From Deltaproteobacteria bacterium (lineage in GTDB: Bacteria > Desulfobacterota > Desulfarculia > Adiutricales > Adiutricaceae), in NCBI GenBank assembly GCA_031273455.1, contig JAISRZ010000092.1:1-64000 (forward strand): 64,000 nt of DNA. Direction: 5' to 3'. How positions within the stretch are numbered: position 1 is the stretch's first letter; the number at the start of each line of letters is the position of its first letter. A program made the position numbers and the translations under genes. The notes below the pieces were generated by a model. The model worked only from the letters and a program-made list of their open reading frames with translations, had not been told where the DNA came from and made no database searches. Positions 8,532 through 17,118 of the stretch are shown here, piece by piece.

Positions 8532-9749
8532 TTGCCCGAACCCCTAGTCCATTTGGTGGGGCTTTCCCACCCCGGGGAAGTGACCCGCGAAACGGCGGAC
8601 CTTTTTTTAAAGGCTAAAGTCTTAGCTGGGCCGACCCGCTTATTGGGCTTTTTTCCCGACTTTAAGGGGCGGCTAATCCCCTTAACTAAAGGTTTAACCG
8701 CTTGGCTCCAAGAGATTAAGGAAGCTTCCGAAAATGGGCTGACCGTGGTCTTAGCCTCCGGGGACCCCAACTTTTACGGGGTGGCCGAACGGCTCTTAAA
8801 AGTTCTTGACCCGAGCTTGGTCCAGATCTGGCCGGGAACCACCATGGTGCAAAAAGCCTTCGCTTTACTGAAAAAGCCTTGGTCCAAAGGGGAAACCGTC
8901 TCGGCCCATGGCCGAAACGGTTGGCGGGATTTTTTAGCCGCGGCTTATCGGGTCGGTCGGTTAAATGGCTATTTAGCCGTTTACACGGATCCGGACAACA
9001 CCCCGGCCAAACTCGCGGAGGAGCTTTTAGAGCGGGGCCAAGACCATTTTCAGCTCACGGTCTTTGAGGACTTGGCCACCGACCGTCAAAGGGTTCGGAC
9101 GCTAACCTTAAATGAGGCTAGCCAATTGACCTTTTCCCCTTTAAACCTCGCGGTCTTGGAAGTCACAAATAAGCCTTTAAGCGTCACTTTAGGGGCCTTA
9201 GAGGAAGTTTATAAGCCGGAAAAAGGCCTAATCACCAAAAGCGAGATCCGCTCCGCGGCTTTGGGGCTTTTGGATTTAACCGGCTCCGAGACCTTTTGGG
9301 ATATCGGGGCCGGCTCGGGGTCCATCTCCATTGAGGCGGGGCGGTTATTGGACTACGGGGCGATCCACGCTTTAGAAAAAGACCCTTCTCGGGTGGCCCG
9401 GATTAAAGAAAACCAAAAACGGTTTGGTTTAAGCCACTTAACCGTGGTTCACGGGTCCGCCCCAGAGGATCTAAAGCGTCTTCCGGATCCTGACCGGGTC
9501 TTTGTCGGCGGGGGTGGGGTCAATCTACCCAATATTTTAAAAGCGGTTTTAGAGCGCTTAAAACCCCAAGGGGTTCTAGTGACCGCGGTTATTAGCCCGC
9601 CGCGCTTAACCGAGGCCGTAGCGGCCATGACCATTAACGGGCGATTACCCGAGGTCACTCAGGTGGCCGTGGCCCGGTCCCAGCCCTTGGGGACGGGTTA
9701 TTTTCTCAAACCTTTAACCCAAGTGTATCTTATTAAAGTCGCTATCTAG
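8532..9749 (+). CDS. cbiET: Fused CbiE-CbiT: cobalt-precorrin-7 C5-methyltransferase / cobalt-precorrin-6B C15-methyltransferase (decarboxylating)
   Basis: Bifunctional 405-residue enzyme. Residues ~1-205 form the CbiE tetrapyrrole methylase domain (LVHLVGLSHPGEVT start, LASGDPNFYGVA). Residues ~215-405 form the CbiT domain with a class I SAM-binding motif (FWDIGAGSGSISIE). Together they methylate C5 and C15 and decarboxylate the ring C acetate. The start is TTG at 8532, supported by a strong AAGGAGG six bases upstream. It follows cbiD by 28 bases. Confidence 0.95.
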   Translation: MPEPLVHLVGLSHPGEVTRETADLFLKAKVLAGPTRLLGFFPDFKGRLIPLTKGLTAWLQEIKEASENGLTVVLASGDPNFYGVAERLLKVLDPSLVQIWPGTTMVQKAFALLKKPWSKGETVSAHGRNGWRDFLAAAYRVGRLNGYLAVYTDPDNTPAKLAEELLERGQDHFQLTVFEDLATDRQRVRTLTLNEASQLTFSPLNLAVLEVTNKPLSVTLGALEEVYKPEKGLITKSEIRSAALGLLDLTGSETFWDIGAGSGSISIEAGRLLDYGAIHALEKDPSRVARIKENQKRFGLSHLTVVHGSAPEDLKRLPDPDRVFVGGGGVNLPNILKAVLERLKPQGVLVTAVISPPRLTEAVAAMTINGRLPEVTQVAVARSQPLGTGYFLKPLTQVYLIKVAI

Positions 9750-9791
9750 CTTAAATAAATAAATTATGTCGCTAAAAACGCGGGATCTTTC

Positions 9792-10568
9792 ATGACCTTA
9801 GAAGTTCTATTTGTCGGAGCGGGCCCCGGGGATCCGGATTTAATCACCGTGGCTGGCCAAAAAGCTTTAAGTAAGGCTAACCTCATCGTCATGGCTGGCT
9901 CTTTGGTTAACCCGGCCATTATTACGGCCCACGCTAACCCCGAAGCCACGATCATTGACTCGGCCCCCTTAACCTTGGAGGCCATCGTGGGCCATCTGAT
10001 CGAAGGCTATCAAAAGGGCTTAAAGGTGGTCCGCTTGCATACCGGCGACCCCTCGCTTTATGGGGCCATCCAGGAGCAGATGGCCTTATTAACCGCGGCC
10101 AAGGTCCCGTATCGGGTCATCCCCGGGGTCACCAGCGCTTTAGCCGGGGCCGCGGCTTTGGGTTTGGAGTGGACCATCCCCGAGGTCACCCAGACCTTAA
10201 TCCTCACCCGGGCCGCTGGCCGGACGCCCATGCCCAACGGCGAGGACTTGGAAAGCTTGGCTCAGCATCAAGCCTCTCTAGCCATTTACCTCTCCGCGGC
10301 CCAAGGCCCGGAGGTTAGCCGAGCCTTAAGCGCCGCTTATGGGCCCGAGGCCCCGGTGGCCATTGGTTACCGTCTGACCTGGCCGGACGAGAGGCTCATC
10401 TGGGCCACCGCCGGAACTTTAGCCCCGACTTTAAAAGCCCATGACGTTATCCAGCACGCCTTAATTTTAATAGGCCCAGCGGTGGCCATTTTAAAGAGCG
10501 GTAAAGTGGCCCCCAAATCGCGACTGTACGCCGCCGAGTTCACCCACGGCCACCGGGCGGGAAGTTAG
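9792..10568 (+). CDS. cbiF: Cobalt-precorrin-4 C11-methyltransferase
   Basis: Tetrapyrrole methylase family member of 258 residues: N-terminal VLFVGAGPGDPDLITVAG (SAM-site glycine loop), VRLHTGDPSLYGAIQEQ and VIPGVTSALAGAAALG are the family blocks. The match to CbiF/CobM comes from the TGDPSLYGA and VTQTLILTRAAGRTPMP motifs. The enzyme methylates C11. A 42-base gap separates it from cbiET, and its stop overlaps the cbiG GTG by one base, so the two are translationally coupled. Confidence 0.95.
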   Translation: MTLEVLFVGAGPGDPDLITVAGQKALSKANLIVMAGSLVNPAIITAHANPEATIIDSAPLTLEAIVGHLIEGYQKGLKVVRLHTGDPSLYGAIQEQMALLTAAKVPYRVIPGVTSALAGAAALGLEWTIPEVTQTLILTRAAGRTPMPNGEDLESLAQHQASLAIYLSAAQGPEVSRALSAAYGPEAPVAIGYRLTWPDERLIWATAGTLAPTLKAHDVIQHALILIGPAVAILKSGKVAPKSRLYAAEFTHGHRAGS

Positions 10569-11626
10569 TGTTAGTCGCGATCCACGCCCTGACCGCCAAA
10601 GGCTTGGCCTTAGGCGGACGGATCTTAGAGGGCTTAAACCAGTTAGGCCCTTATAAGGCCACCCTCTTTGGCCCAGCGAGGCTACTTACGTCCGACGCGA
10701 AAGATCTGCCGGCCTTTACCCCGTTTAACCAAGTGGCCGAAGCCTTAACCGCCAATTTCGTAAGTTGCGCCGGCTTAGTGACCATTGGGGCCATTGGCCT
10801 TTACCTACGAATCTTAGCCCCCAGCTTTAACAATAAACGCGAGGACCCGGCGGTGGTGGGCTTGGGCGAGGATGGGCGCTACGCGGTTAGTTTGCTCTCG
10901 GGCCACTTGGGCCGGGCCAACGAGTTAGCGAAAGACGTGGCCAAAGCGTGTGGGGCGGAGCCGGTTATCACCACGGCCACGGATTTAGCCAACCAACCGG
11001 CTTTGGAGGTCTTAGCTCAAAAGGCCGGGCTAAAGGTCGTAAATTGGCCCAACCTAGCCCCTATCGCCCGAGCCTTGGTCGAAGGAGCTTTAATCCAACT
11101 AAACGACCCTACGGGCTATTTTCGCCCGTTTTTGGCGGTCTTCGCGGAAAAGTTCGTCCCGTTTACTGACCCGAGCTTACCGTCCGTCTGGGTGGGCTAT
11201 GAGGCTAAGATCCCGGAAAAGGCTTTAGTCCTAAGGCCCCCGGTTTTAACCATAGGCTTAGGGGCTCATCGGAATGTCCCCGCTCAAGATATCTTGCCCT
11301 TTATCGAAGAGGTCTTTAGGGCGGAAAACCTGTCTTTAGAAGCCGTTAAAACCCTCGCCACCATCGATCGAAGGGCCTCTGAGGCCGGTTTCCAAGAGCT
11401 GGCCAGAAGCTTAAACGTTGACTTAGTGGGTTACCCGCCCGAAAAGCTTAACGCGGTCCCAACCCCCAACCCCTCGGAAGTGGTCAAAAAAAACATAGGA
11501 GTCTTATCAGTATGCGAAGCCGCCGCCCTCTTAGCCGCCCCGAGGGGGACCTTAATAGTCCCCAAGAGGAAATCTTCCAACCTAACTCTAGCGGTGGCCC
11601 GTATCGATTGGACATCATTGGCTTAG
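10568..11626 (+). CDS. cbiG: Cobalt-precorrin-5A hydrolase
   Basis: CbiG opens the ring A delta-lactone of cobalt-precorrin-5A and releases acetaldehyde, so its presence marks the anaerobic route. It has the N-terminal CbiG domain (LVTIGAIGLYLRIL, VVGLGEDGRYAVSLLSGHLGRANELA), a linker region, and the C-terminal CobE/CbiG domain (LTIGLGAHRNVP ... LATIDRRASEAGFQELA ... NPSEVVKKNIGVLSVCEAAALLA). Length is 352. The GTG start at 10568 overlaps the cbiF stop by one base. Confidence 0.95.
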   Translation: MLVAIHALTAKGLALGGRILEGLNQLGPYKATLFGPARLLTSDAKDLPAFTPFNQVAEALTANFVSCAGLVTIGAIGLYLRILAPSFNNKREDPAVVGLGEDGRYAVSLLSGHLGRANELAKDVAKACGAEPVITTATDLANQPALEVLAQKAGLKVVNWPNLAPIARALVEGALIQLNDPTGYFRPFLAVFAEKFVPFTDPSLPSVWVGYEAKIPEKALVLRPPVLTIGLGAHRNVPAQDILPFIEEVFRAENLSLEAVKTLATIDRRASEAGFQELARSLNVDLVGYPPEKLNAVPTPNPSEVVKKNIGVLSVCEAAALLAAPRGTLIVPKRKSSNLTLAVARIDWTSLA

Positions 11627-12372
11627 GCCCCGGGCACCCGGCGGGGCTAACTAAGGAGGCCGCGGACCGTTTAGCCGCGGCTGAGGCGGTTTTAGGCTAC
11701 GGGCTGTACCTGGAGCAAGCTAAACCCTTTTTAAACCCCGCTTGCCTTGTTTACCCCAGCCGCATGACCCAAGAGATGGACCGAGCGGAAGCGGCTTTGG
11801 ATTTAGCTTTAAGCGGGAAAAAAGCGGCTTTGGTCTCCGGCGGCGACGCCGGGGTTTACGCCATGGCCGGGGCGGTCTTTGAGTTGGCCGCGGCCAGAAA
11901 GGTTAACTTAAGCGAGGGGTTAGAGCGCTTAGAGATTAAAGTTATCGCCGGGGTCCCGGCTTTAATCGCGGGGGCCGCTTTATTAGGGGCCCCCTTAACC
12001 CACGACTTTTGCGCCATCTCCCTATCCGACCGCTTAACCCCGTGGCCCACCATCGAAAAAAGGCTGGATCTAGCTAGCCAAGCTGGCTTGGTCATCGCTT
12101 TGTACAACCCTAAAAGCCACGGTCGCTCCTGGCACTTAACCCGGGCCGCGGAGATCTTAAGCCAGAACCTACCGCCAACGACCCCCGTGGGTTTAGCCGC
12201 CCGCTGCGGTCGGGAGGGCCAAAATATAACCCTCACCACCCTGGCCGATTTACCCCAAAGCCAAGTGGACATGCAGACCTTGGTCATTATCGGCAATCCC
12301 ACGACCTTTGTTTACCAAGGCTACTTAATCACCCCCAGAGGTTACGCCCAGAAGTACTTAAAGAACCAATAG
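11608..12372 (+). CDS. cbiH: Cobalt-precorrin-3B C17-methyltransferase (ring contraction)
   Basis: Tetrapyrrole methylase that methylates C17 and drives ring contraction. Motifs: LDIIGLGPGHPAGLTKEA at the N-terminus, LVSGGDAGVYAMAG, VIAGVPALIAGAALLGAPL and the VIALYNPKSHGRSWHL block. The frame is open up to an ATG at 11512, but that would overlap cbiG by 115 bases and add ~32 residues that read like an out-of-frame cbiG tail. A TTG at 11608, with GGTGG 10 bases upstream, gives the normal family N-terminus and a 19-base overlap, so it is preferred. It is the last gene of the operon; cbiC, cbiJ, cbiL, cbiA, cbiB and a chelatase are absent here. Confidence 0.9.
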   Translation: MDIIGLGPGHPAGLTKEAADRLAAAEAVLGYGLYLEQAKPFLNPACLVYPSRMTQEMDRAEAALDLALSGKKAALVSGGDAGVYAMAGAVFELAAARKVNLSEGLERLEIKVIAGVPALIAGAALLGAPLTHDFCAISLSDRLTPWPTIEKRLDLASQAGLVIALYNPKSHGRSWHLTRAAEILSQNLPPTTPVGLAARCGREGQNITLTTLADLPQSQVDMQTLVIIGNPTTFVYQGYLITPRGYAQKYLKNQ

Positions 12373-12377
12373 GGCTA

Positions 12378-12433
12378 AGGCTTGGGGCCACTGGTTTTGC
12401 GTCGCAAAAACCATCGTTAAGCCCCAAAAGCCT
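12378..12433 (+). terminator. Hairpin terminator after cbiH
   Basis: Outer arms AGGCTTGGGGC (12378-12388) and GCCCCAAAAGCCT (12421-12433) enclose a second stem (GGTTTTGCG / CGCAAAAACC, 12393-12412). It begins 6 bases after the cbiH stop. It is A-rich on both flanks and may function in either direction. Confidence 0.55.
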
Positions 12434-12452
12434 TTAAAAAATGGTCCGCTCA

Positions 12453-12488
12453 GTCCAAGGCCGCTTTAAGGGCCGAGCGGGCTTGGAC
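12453..12488 (-). terminator. Hairpin terminator after the cytosine methyltransferase gene
   Basis: Arms 12453-12465 and 12476-12488 form a 13-bp stem with one mismatch and a 10-nt loop, 13 bases beyond the minus-strand methyltransferase stop. Confidence 0.5.
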
Positions 12489-12500
12489 CTTAAAGAGCCC

Positions 12501-13703
12501 TTAGCCCGCCGTTAAATCCCCGCCAATATTAGCCTTTTCTAAAACCGACCTAATGGCTAAGCCAATACATTTAGCCAATAACGGCGGGACCGCGTTGCCC
12601 ACTTCCGCGTACTGGTCCGCCATGGAGCCAGTGAAAACGTAACGATCCGGAAAAGATTGGATTCTGGCCGCCTCCCTGACCGTAAAGACCCGATCTTGAG
12701 CGTAATGGAAATAGGCCCCCCAATGGGGATCGCATTTGGTCAGGATGGTTGAGGCCAGATCCTGGGGTCTAACCCGGCCATAACGCTTGGTGTGGTCAGA
12801 TTTTCTGGCTAATCTCAGGCCTTTAGGCAATAAATGATCCGGAATACTGGTCCAATTATCGCCTGGTTTTATAAATTTTAGTCTTTGTAAATTTATGGCC
12901 GTAAGGTTGGGGGCTTCATGGTTGCTGACCCCGGGGGAGCCAATTCGAGCGGATAATTGATAAGCGTTTAATGGCGGGCAAAGGTACTCTTTAAGAGCCT
13001 CGCCCCTTTGGCCATTAACCAGCGGCGGTAAATCGCCAATAGCCTCGTCTATAGTTACAAAATTTAAACTAGCTTTATAATTGGGATACTTAACTAGACA
13101 TTTTCCCTGAAGCGTCGCGGTAAAGTTGACTTTCAAAGGGGCTTTATAAGTTGGCTCAGGGAAAATAGCGGCGGGTAAATCTTTCGCCCTTAAACCAATG
13201 ATAATGGTTCGCCAGCGGGCTTGGGGAACGCCATAATAGGCCGCCCCTAATATTTTAGCCTCAGCGCTATACCCAAGATCAGACAAAGACTCTAATATAT
13301 CGTCTAAAGTACGCCCATTTTCAAAAGAGACTAGACCAGGGACATTTTCGATCAAGATTGATTTTGGCGCGAAAACTTCGACAAATTTTAGAAAATATCT
13401 AAAAAGATGATTTCTTTCGTCTAAAACGCTTCTAAAAGGAGCGTTGATAGAAAATCCTTGGCAAGGCGGCCCACCAGCGAGAAGGTCCAGCTCACCTTGG
13501 GCCAGGCTCAATTCTTGGAGAATAGACTCGGGGGCGAGATTTCTTATGTCTGAGGTTAGGGCTTTAACTTGAGGGTGGTTAAGACTATAAGCGCCCATAA
13601 AAACGGGTTTAAGGTCACAGGCGAATATGGGCTCAAAACCCGCTTCCGTTAGACCTAAAGACAAACCGCCCGCCCCGGCGAAGAGATCTAATAATTTAAG
13701 CAT
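12501..13703 (-). CDS. DNA (cytosine-5-)-methyltransferase, orphan
   Basis: 400-residue C5-cytosine methyltransferase. Motif I DLFAGAGGLSLGL (residues 6-18, SAM binding), motif IV with the catalytic cysteine GGPPCQGFS (Cys81), motif VI ENVPGL, motif VIII QARWRTIIIGLR, and motifs IX/X near the end (AARIQSFPDRY, YAEVGNAVPPLLA) are all in order, with a target-recognition region at ~200-320. No restriction endonuclease gene is adjacent; the nearest gene on the same strand is a WYL regulator. It is therefore an orphan methylase, either from phage or a remnant of a lost restriction system. All catalytic motifs are intact, so activity is expected. Confidence 0.93.
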   Translation of the reverse strand: MLKLLDLFAGAGGLSLGLTEAGFEPIFACDLKPVFMGAYSLNHPQVKALTSDIRNLAPESILQELSLAQGELDLLAGGPPCQGFSINAPFRSVLDERNHLFRYFLKFVEVFAPKSILIENVPGLVSFENGRTLDDILESLSDLGYSAEAKILGAAYYGVPQARWRTIIIGLRAKDLPAAIFPEPTYKAPLKVNFTATLQGKCLVKYPNYKASLNFVTIDEAIGDLPPLVNGQRGEALKEYLCPPLNAYQLSARIGSPGVSNHEAPNLTAINLQRLKFIKPGDNWTSIPDHLLPKGLRLARKSDHTKRYGRVRPQDLASTILTKCDPHWGAYFHYAQDRVFTVREAARIQSFPDRYVFTGSMADQYAEVGNAVPPLLAKCIGLAIRSVLEKANIGGDLTAG

Positions 13704-13937
13704 CGCCTACAAATTCTTAATTATATCCTTGGACCAGAGTTTAGCGCTTAAACGTAACGCCAGGCTTAGGGTAGACTGGGGCGCCGCCTCTAATATTAGG
13801 TCAAATAAGGATAAAAAATCACTTTAAACGCGTTAAAGCGTAACTTAAAACACCATTAATTTAGGCCACAGCTGATGGCCTGGCTCTAAAAAATGGCGGC
13901 TCGACCTTTAACGCTTATAACGTATATTCTAAAAAAG

Positions 13938-15035
13938 TCAAGACCAACCGTTGACTTTTTTCAGGGTTTTCGGGCCAACGGCGACTCTAGTGGCCCTTAG
14001 CCCTTTAAAACTCTTGGTTAACTGGATCAGATCCTCCCGGTAGAGGTCCTTTAAGCTCTTGGGGCTAATAATGACCGCCTCCGAGCCAAAACCGCGCAAC
14101 CAAGACAGAGTCTCGTACTGATCCCCGCATTTAATCCGCATCTTGACCCAGTTTTTAAAGGGGCTCGGTCGATCTTTAAGGTTACGGCCCTTAATGATTC
14201 TTAGATCGATCAAACCAGGCCAAACGTTTTCCTCCAAGTAGCCTAAAAGCCGCGGGGCGAAGTTAGCCTCCAAGATAAAGGGATCGGTGGCGATAAGGCC
14301 AAACATCTCTTCTCGACTTGCCATGAGGTCCCCGAACGAGGCCGGAAAGCTCCGGTCCATAAGCTTAACCTCCCGGGTTCTTTGGAGAGCCAGGATCCGT
14401 TGGCCCTGGTCAATGAGGCTATTTTTTAAGACCTTAACCCGCCTACCCGCGATATAGATTTTGCCATGATACCCAATGATTTCCAAAGGCGTAAAACGCA
14501 ATAAGGCCCCTGGCTCCAAGCTGTTTCGAGCGTAGATTAATTCGCAGACGGTTTTAGTGGCGATGGCCTTAGTAAAGACCTTAAGGCGGTCCTTAAAGGG
14601 GTGATAGTCCACGTAACCCCGCGAAAAGTTGACCACCTTGGGAAAAACCCTAGACTTAAATTGGCTCTTATGGTTTAGCCCCAAAATGTGGTCCATAAAG
14701 TCGACTGTCTCTGGGTCCACGATGTGGTCGTTAAGGCCCAAAGCCACCCGGGTGAGTAAAGACGGGACCTCTAAGGTTTCTTGATAGGCCTTAAGATCTA
14801 GGGCCAGGGAAAGAGGGCTCTTTTTCAGCTTTAAAGCCCGCTCCGCCCCCCGACCAACCATTTCCACCGCGTTCGGTAAGAAGAACTGGATCTGGCGCGT
14901 CAGCTCCAAGGCGTTTTCTTTGGAGCAGTCTAAATCATTAATGATCGTACCAATATTAACGCCAGAGGGATGATTAAAAAGAATATTAATAATCTTTAAA
15001 GTCTTTTCTGTTCTGGTGTAGTCTGATTTAGGCAT
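13938..15035 (-). CDS. WYL-domain transcriptional regulator
   Basis: 365 residues: an N-terminal winged-helix region (TEKTLKIINILFNHP...), a central WYL domain with the characteristic strand pattern (LRFTPLEIIGYHGKIYIAGRR) and a C-terminal WCX-like region ending in LSWLRGFGSEAVIISPKSL. WYL proteins bind small ligands or nucleic acids and regulate stress and defence loci. It lies 234 bases upstream of the methyltransferase gene on the same strand, so it may regulate that gene, but no operator was identified. AGGAAAAG precedes the ATG by ~6 bases. Confidence 0.85.
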   Translation of the reverse strand: MPKSDYTRTEKTLKIINILFNHPSGVNIGTIINDLDCSKENALELTRQIQFFLPNAVEMVGRGAERALKLKKSPLSLALDLKAYQETLEVPSLLTRVALGLNDHIVDPETVDFMDHILGLNHKSQFKSRVFPKVVNFSRGYVDYHPFKDRLKVFTKAIATKTVCELIYARNSLEPGALLRFTPLEIIGYHGKIYIAGRRVKVLKNSLIDQGQRILALQRTREVKLMDRSFPASFGDLMASREEMFGLIATDPFILEANFAPRLLGYLEENVWPGLIDLRIIKGRNLKDRPSPFKNWVKMRIKCGDQYETLSWLRGFGSEAVIISPKSLKDLYREDLIQLTKSFKGLRATRVAVGPKTLKKVNGWS

Positions 15036-15647
15036 AAAAAACTTTTCCTAATGAGACTTAAGGGAAAACGTGGGCCAGAGTCCTTCCTTAGTCCTGTAAG
15101 TCGCCTAGAATAGATTAGATAAATGAATCGATAACTCCGGCCTAACAAAGAATGGTGGGCTTAAGCTAGGTCCAGATAATAATCCCAATGACTATATGTT
15201 AGCGGATAAGGCGGCCCATTAAAAGACTGGTTAAAGACTAAAATAACGAAAATTACCCCAAAAACGCGCTAAATGGTGGGCCCCCTAAGGAAACTCGCGT
15301 CGTTAAAGGGTTTGGACCCTAAAAATAGGGTTAAAGGCCAAGGCGATTAGCGGCTAAAATAGGGCGAAGGCCCCTTTGGCCAACCCAAAAATGACTTCGA
15401 GCCATTAAAAGGCTCCTTAAGCCTAACCTATTGATTTCACTAGTTAAATTCCACGTAAAAAATAATAAAAAATAGATCGAAAAATGGGCGTTTCGCCGTC
15501 ATAAATAGCGTATAAATAAAACCGCTTAAAGCTTTTTGACCGGGAAACTTACTGGCGGCGGCGCCCGTCGCCCCGAGTAGCCTCATTTTCACCAAGCGGC
15601 TTATAGCCACTTTAATTAGCCACTATGGCTCAAAGGGGAGATCTATC
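15036..15647. other. Intergenic stretch between divergent genes
   Basis: 612 bases between the WYL regulator (-) and the NGNY-repeat gene (+). Several short AT-rich segments could hold promoters (for example around 15420-15520), but none has a convincing -35/-10 pair. No ORF or RNA gene recognised. Confidence 0.45.
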
Positions 15648-15929
15648 ATGATCGTTACGCAAGATGGCTCGAGCGTCAAAATTTTGGATGACAACGGCAA
15701 TTATCTGCGCAATTGCTCTGGCTCTGGGGAGCTTAAGGGCTTTACGCAACAATACATTGTCCTCAACGAAGGGGGATCCATCAAGGTTTACGACCCTAAC
15801 GGGAATTACCAAAGGAACATCAACAGTAATGGCGCCGTGATTAGCGTTTCCGACGCTGGCGTTTTAGTGGACGAATCTGGCTCTAAAAAACTTTACGACT
15901 TTAATGGGAATTATATAAGGAATGTTTAG
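15648..15929 (+). CDS. Small protein of three NGNY repeats
   Basis: 93 residues made almost wholly of three ~30-residue units, each ending in D-x-NGNY-x-RN: DDNGNYLRN, DPNGNYQRN and DFNGNYIRN. Each unit has alternating beta-type residues before the motif (VKIL, IKVYD, KKLYD), suggesting short beta-hairpin or propeller-like modules. There is no signal peptide or membrane segment. The ATG at 15648 is preceded by GGGGAG at good spacing, so it looks expressed. DNA between units has diverged while the protein motif is kept, which argues for selection. No family was recognised. Confidence 0.75.
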   Translation: MIVTQDGSSVKILDDNGNYLRNCSGSGELKGFTQQYIVLNEGGSIKVYDPNGNYQRNINSNGAVISVSDAGVLVDESGSKKLYDFNGNYIRNV

Positions 15930-16014
15930 GCGATCTTAAGCCTAACCCCATTAAGCGAAAGGAACCGCTTCTTAAGACGCCCTAACCCAGTTAGGCGGAG
16001 TTTGGCTTATTCAC

Positions 16015-16075
16015 CCGGCTAAAGGATCCTAGGTGGCCAAAAAAATGGCGCCCTTTTCTACGGTCCTTTAGCCGG
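16015..16075. terminator. Long hairpin between convergent genes (bidirectional terminator)
   Basis: Arms 16015-16029 and 16062-16075 form a 14-bp stem with one bulged T; an inner imperfect stem (around 16033-16050) closes on a run of As. It lies 15 bases beyond the stop of the minus-strand gene at 16090 and about 85 bases after the plus-strand NGNY gene. It could terminate both. Confidence 0.55.
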
Positions 16076-16089
16076 ATTCGTTTCTGAGG

Positions 16090-16950
16090 CTATGATAATG
16101 ATTTTTTGATGATCGACCTAAATTTCTTCATTTGATCTATGGCTGTGGACTTATAGCCATGCAGATCGACATAACTTTTAATCGCTTTATGGAAAACTTT
16201 TTCAAATTCCTTTAAGTTGTCCAAGAGCGGCTGAAGCTCAGAAATTAGGCTATTTATCGGGGCTAAGACCTCGTTTAAAACATCGCTGGCGGGATCGGTC
16301 GCGGTCTCTTCCTTAGAATCCAAGGCTTTGAGGTTAGATTCCATTTGTTTTAGCCAGGAATCAACGGTCTTTAACGAACTCTGGAAGAACTCGGGCTCCA
16401 CTCCTTTTGAGTCGGTAAGGGCGTTCGAATTGACGTTCGCCTCCAGGAGCATTAGGGTTTCTAGAGTCACCGTCAAGGCCCCATCGGCGGAGGCTTTGAG
16501 GTGTTGACTCGATTGACGCCCTAACTCCAGGGACGCGTCGATATCTTTAAGAGGCTCGAGCGATAATTCCAAAAGTTTCTGAATCGACTGAATCTCGCTA
16601 AAGGTCGTGGCCAAAGACTTGATGGCCCCATTATATGAATTAAGGGCTTCGATCGCGGACTTTAAAGCCTCGGGGACGTTCTTCAGCTTCTTTTCCAACT
16701 TACCCATTAAATCGGCGAAAGGCGTCACCCCTTTAGCCGGAGATTTAAAAAGATCAAAAAAAGCTATTATCGCCTCTTGATCCTCTTCAGCCAACGGGAC
16801 ACCGCTAGATTTCGGTGGGTTCTTAGCCATTTCCGTTAGGCTCTCTTCCAGTTCCTCTAGGCTCTCAGCCGACATTATTTTCTTAGCCAGTGACTGGCCC
16901 TTATCTTTGGTCTGGCCTTTATCCACCGTCTTTTCCTTATCTCGCGCCAC
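16090..16950 (-). CDS. Helical, coiled-coil-rich protein of unknown function
   Basis: About 286 residues, strongly helical and acidic/lysine-rich, with repeated Leu-heptad stretches (for example ~75-160 and ~215-260) and no signal peptide or membrane segment. The frame extends to a TTG at 16980 without a ribosome binding site; the GTG at 16950 is preceded by AAGGAG at six bases and is preferred. It lies 168 bases downstream of the HD-GYP response regulator gene and on the same strand, so it may be the last gene of that signalling operon. No family was recognised; a scaffold or chemoreceptor-like helical bundle is possible but unsupported. Confidence 0.7.
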   Translation of the reverse strand: MARDKEKTVDKGQTKDKGQSLAKKIMSAESLEELEESLTEMAKNPPKSSGVPLAEEDQEAIIAFFDLFKSPAKGVTPFADLMGKLEKKLKNVPEALKSAIEALNSYNGAIKSLATTFSEIQSIQKLLELSLEPLKDIDASLELGRQSSQHLKASADGALTVTLETLMLLEANVNSNALTDSKGVEPEFFQSSLKTVDSWLKQMESNLKALDSKEETATDPASDVLNEVLAPINSLISELQPLLDNLKEFEKVFHKAIKSYVDLHGYKSTAIDQMKKFRSIIKKSLS

Positions 16951-17118
16951 GCTAAGCTCCTTAAGACTTTCACTGGCCAAAAATCGCTCTTAGGCCCTAG
17001 GGGCCTTAAACCCACTATATCAGGCCGCCCCCATAACTAAAACTAAATAAATCAAAAAAAATTAAGGTAATGTCACTATTTACCAATTTTTAACTAACGC
17101 GTTGTAAATTCGCCAAGT

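Noticed and set aside
11512-11607. Upstream ATG start for cbiH
   Set aside because: It would overlap cbiG by 115 bases and add residues unrelated to the family; TTG at 11608 fits better.
13627-13827. 66-codon plus-strand ORF over the methyltransferase start
   Set aside because: It is mainly antisense to the methyltransferase gene, with no independent support.
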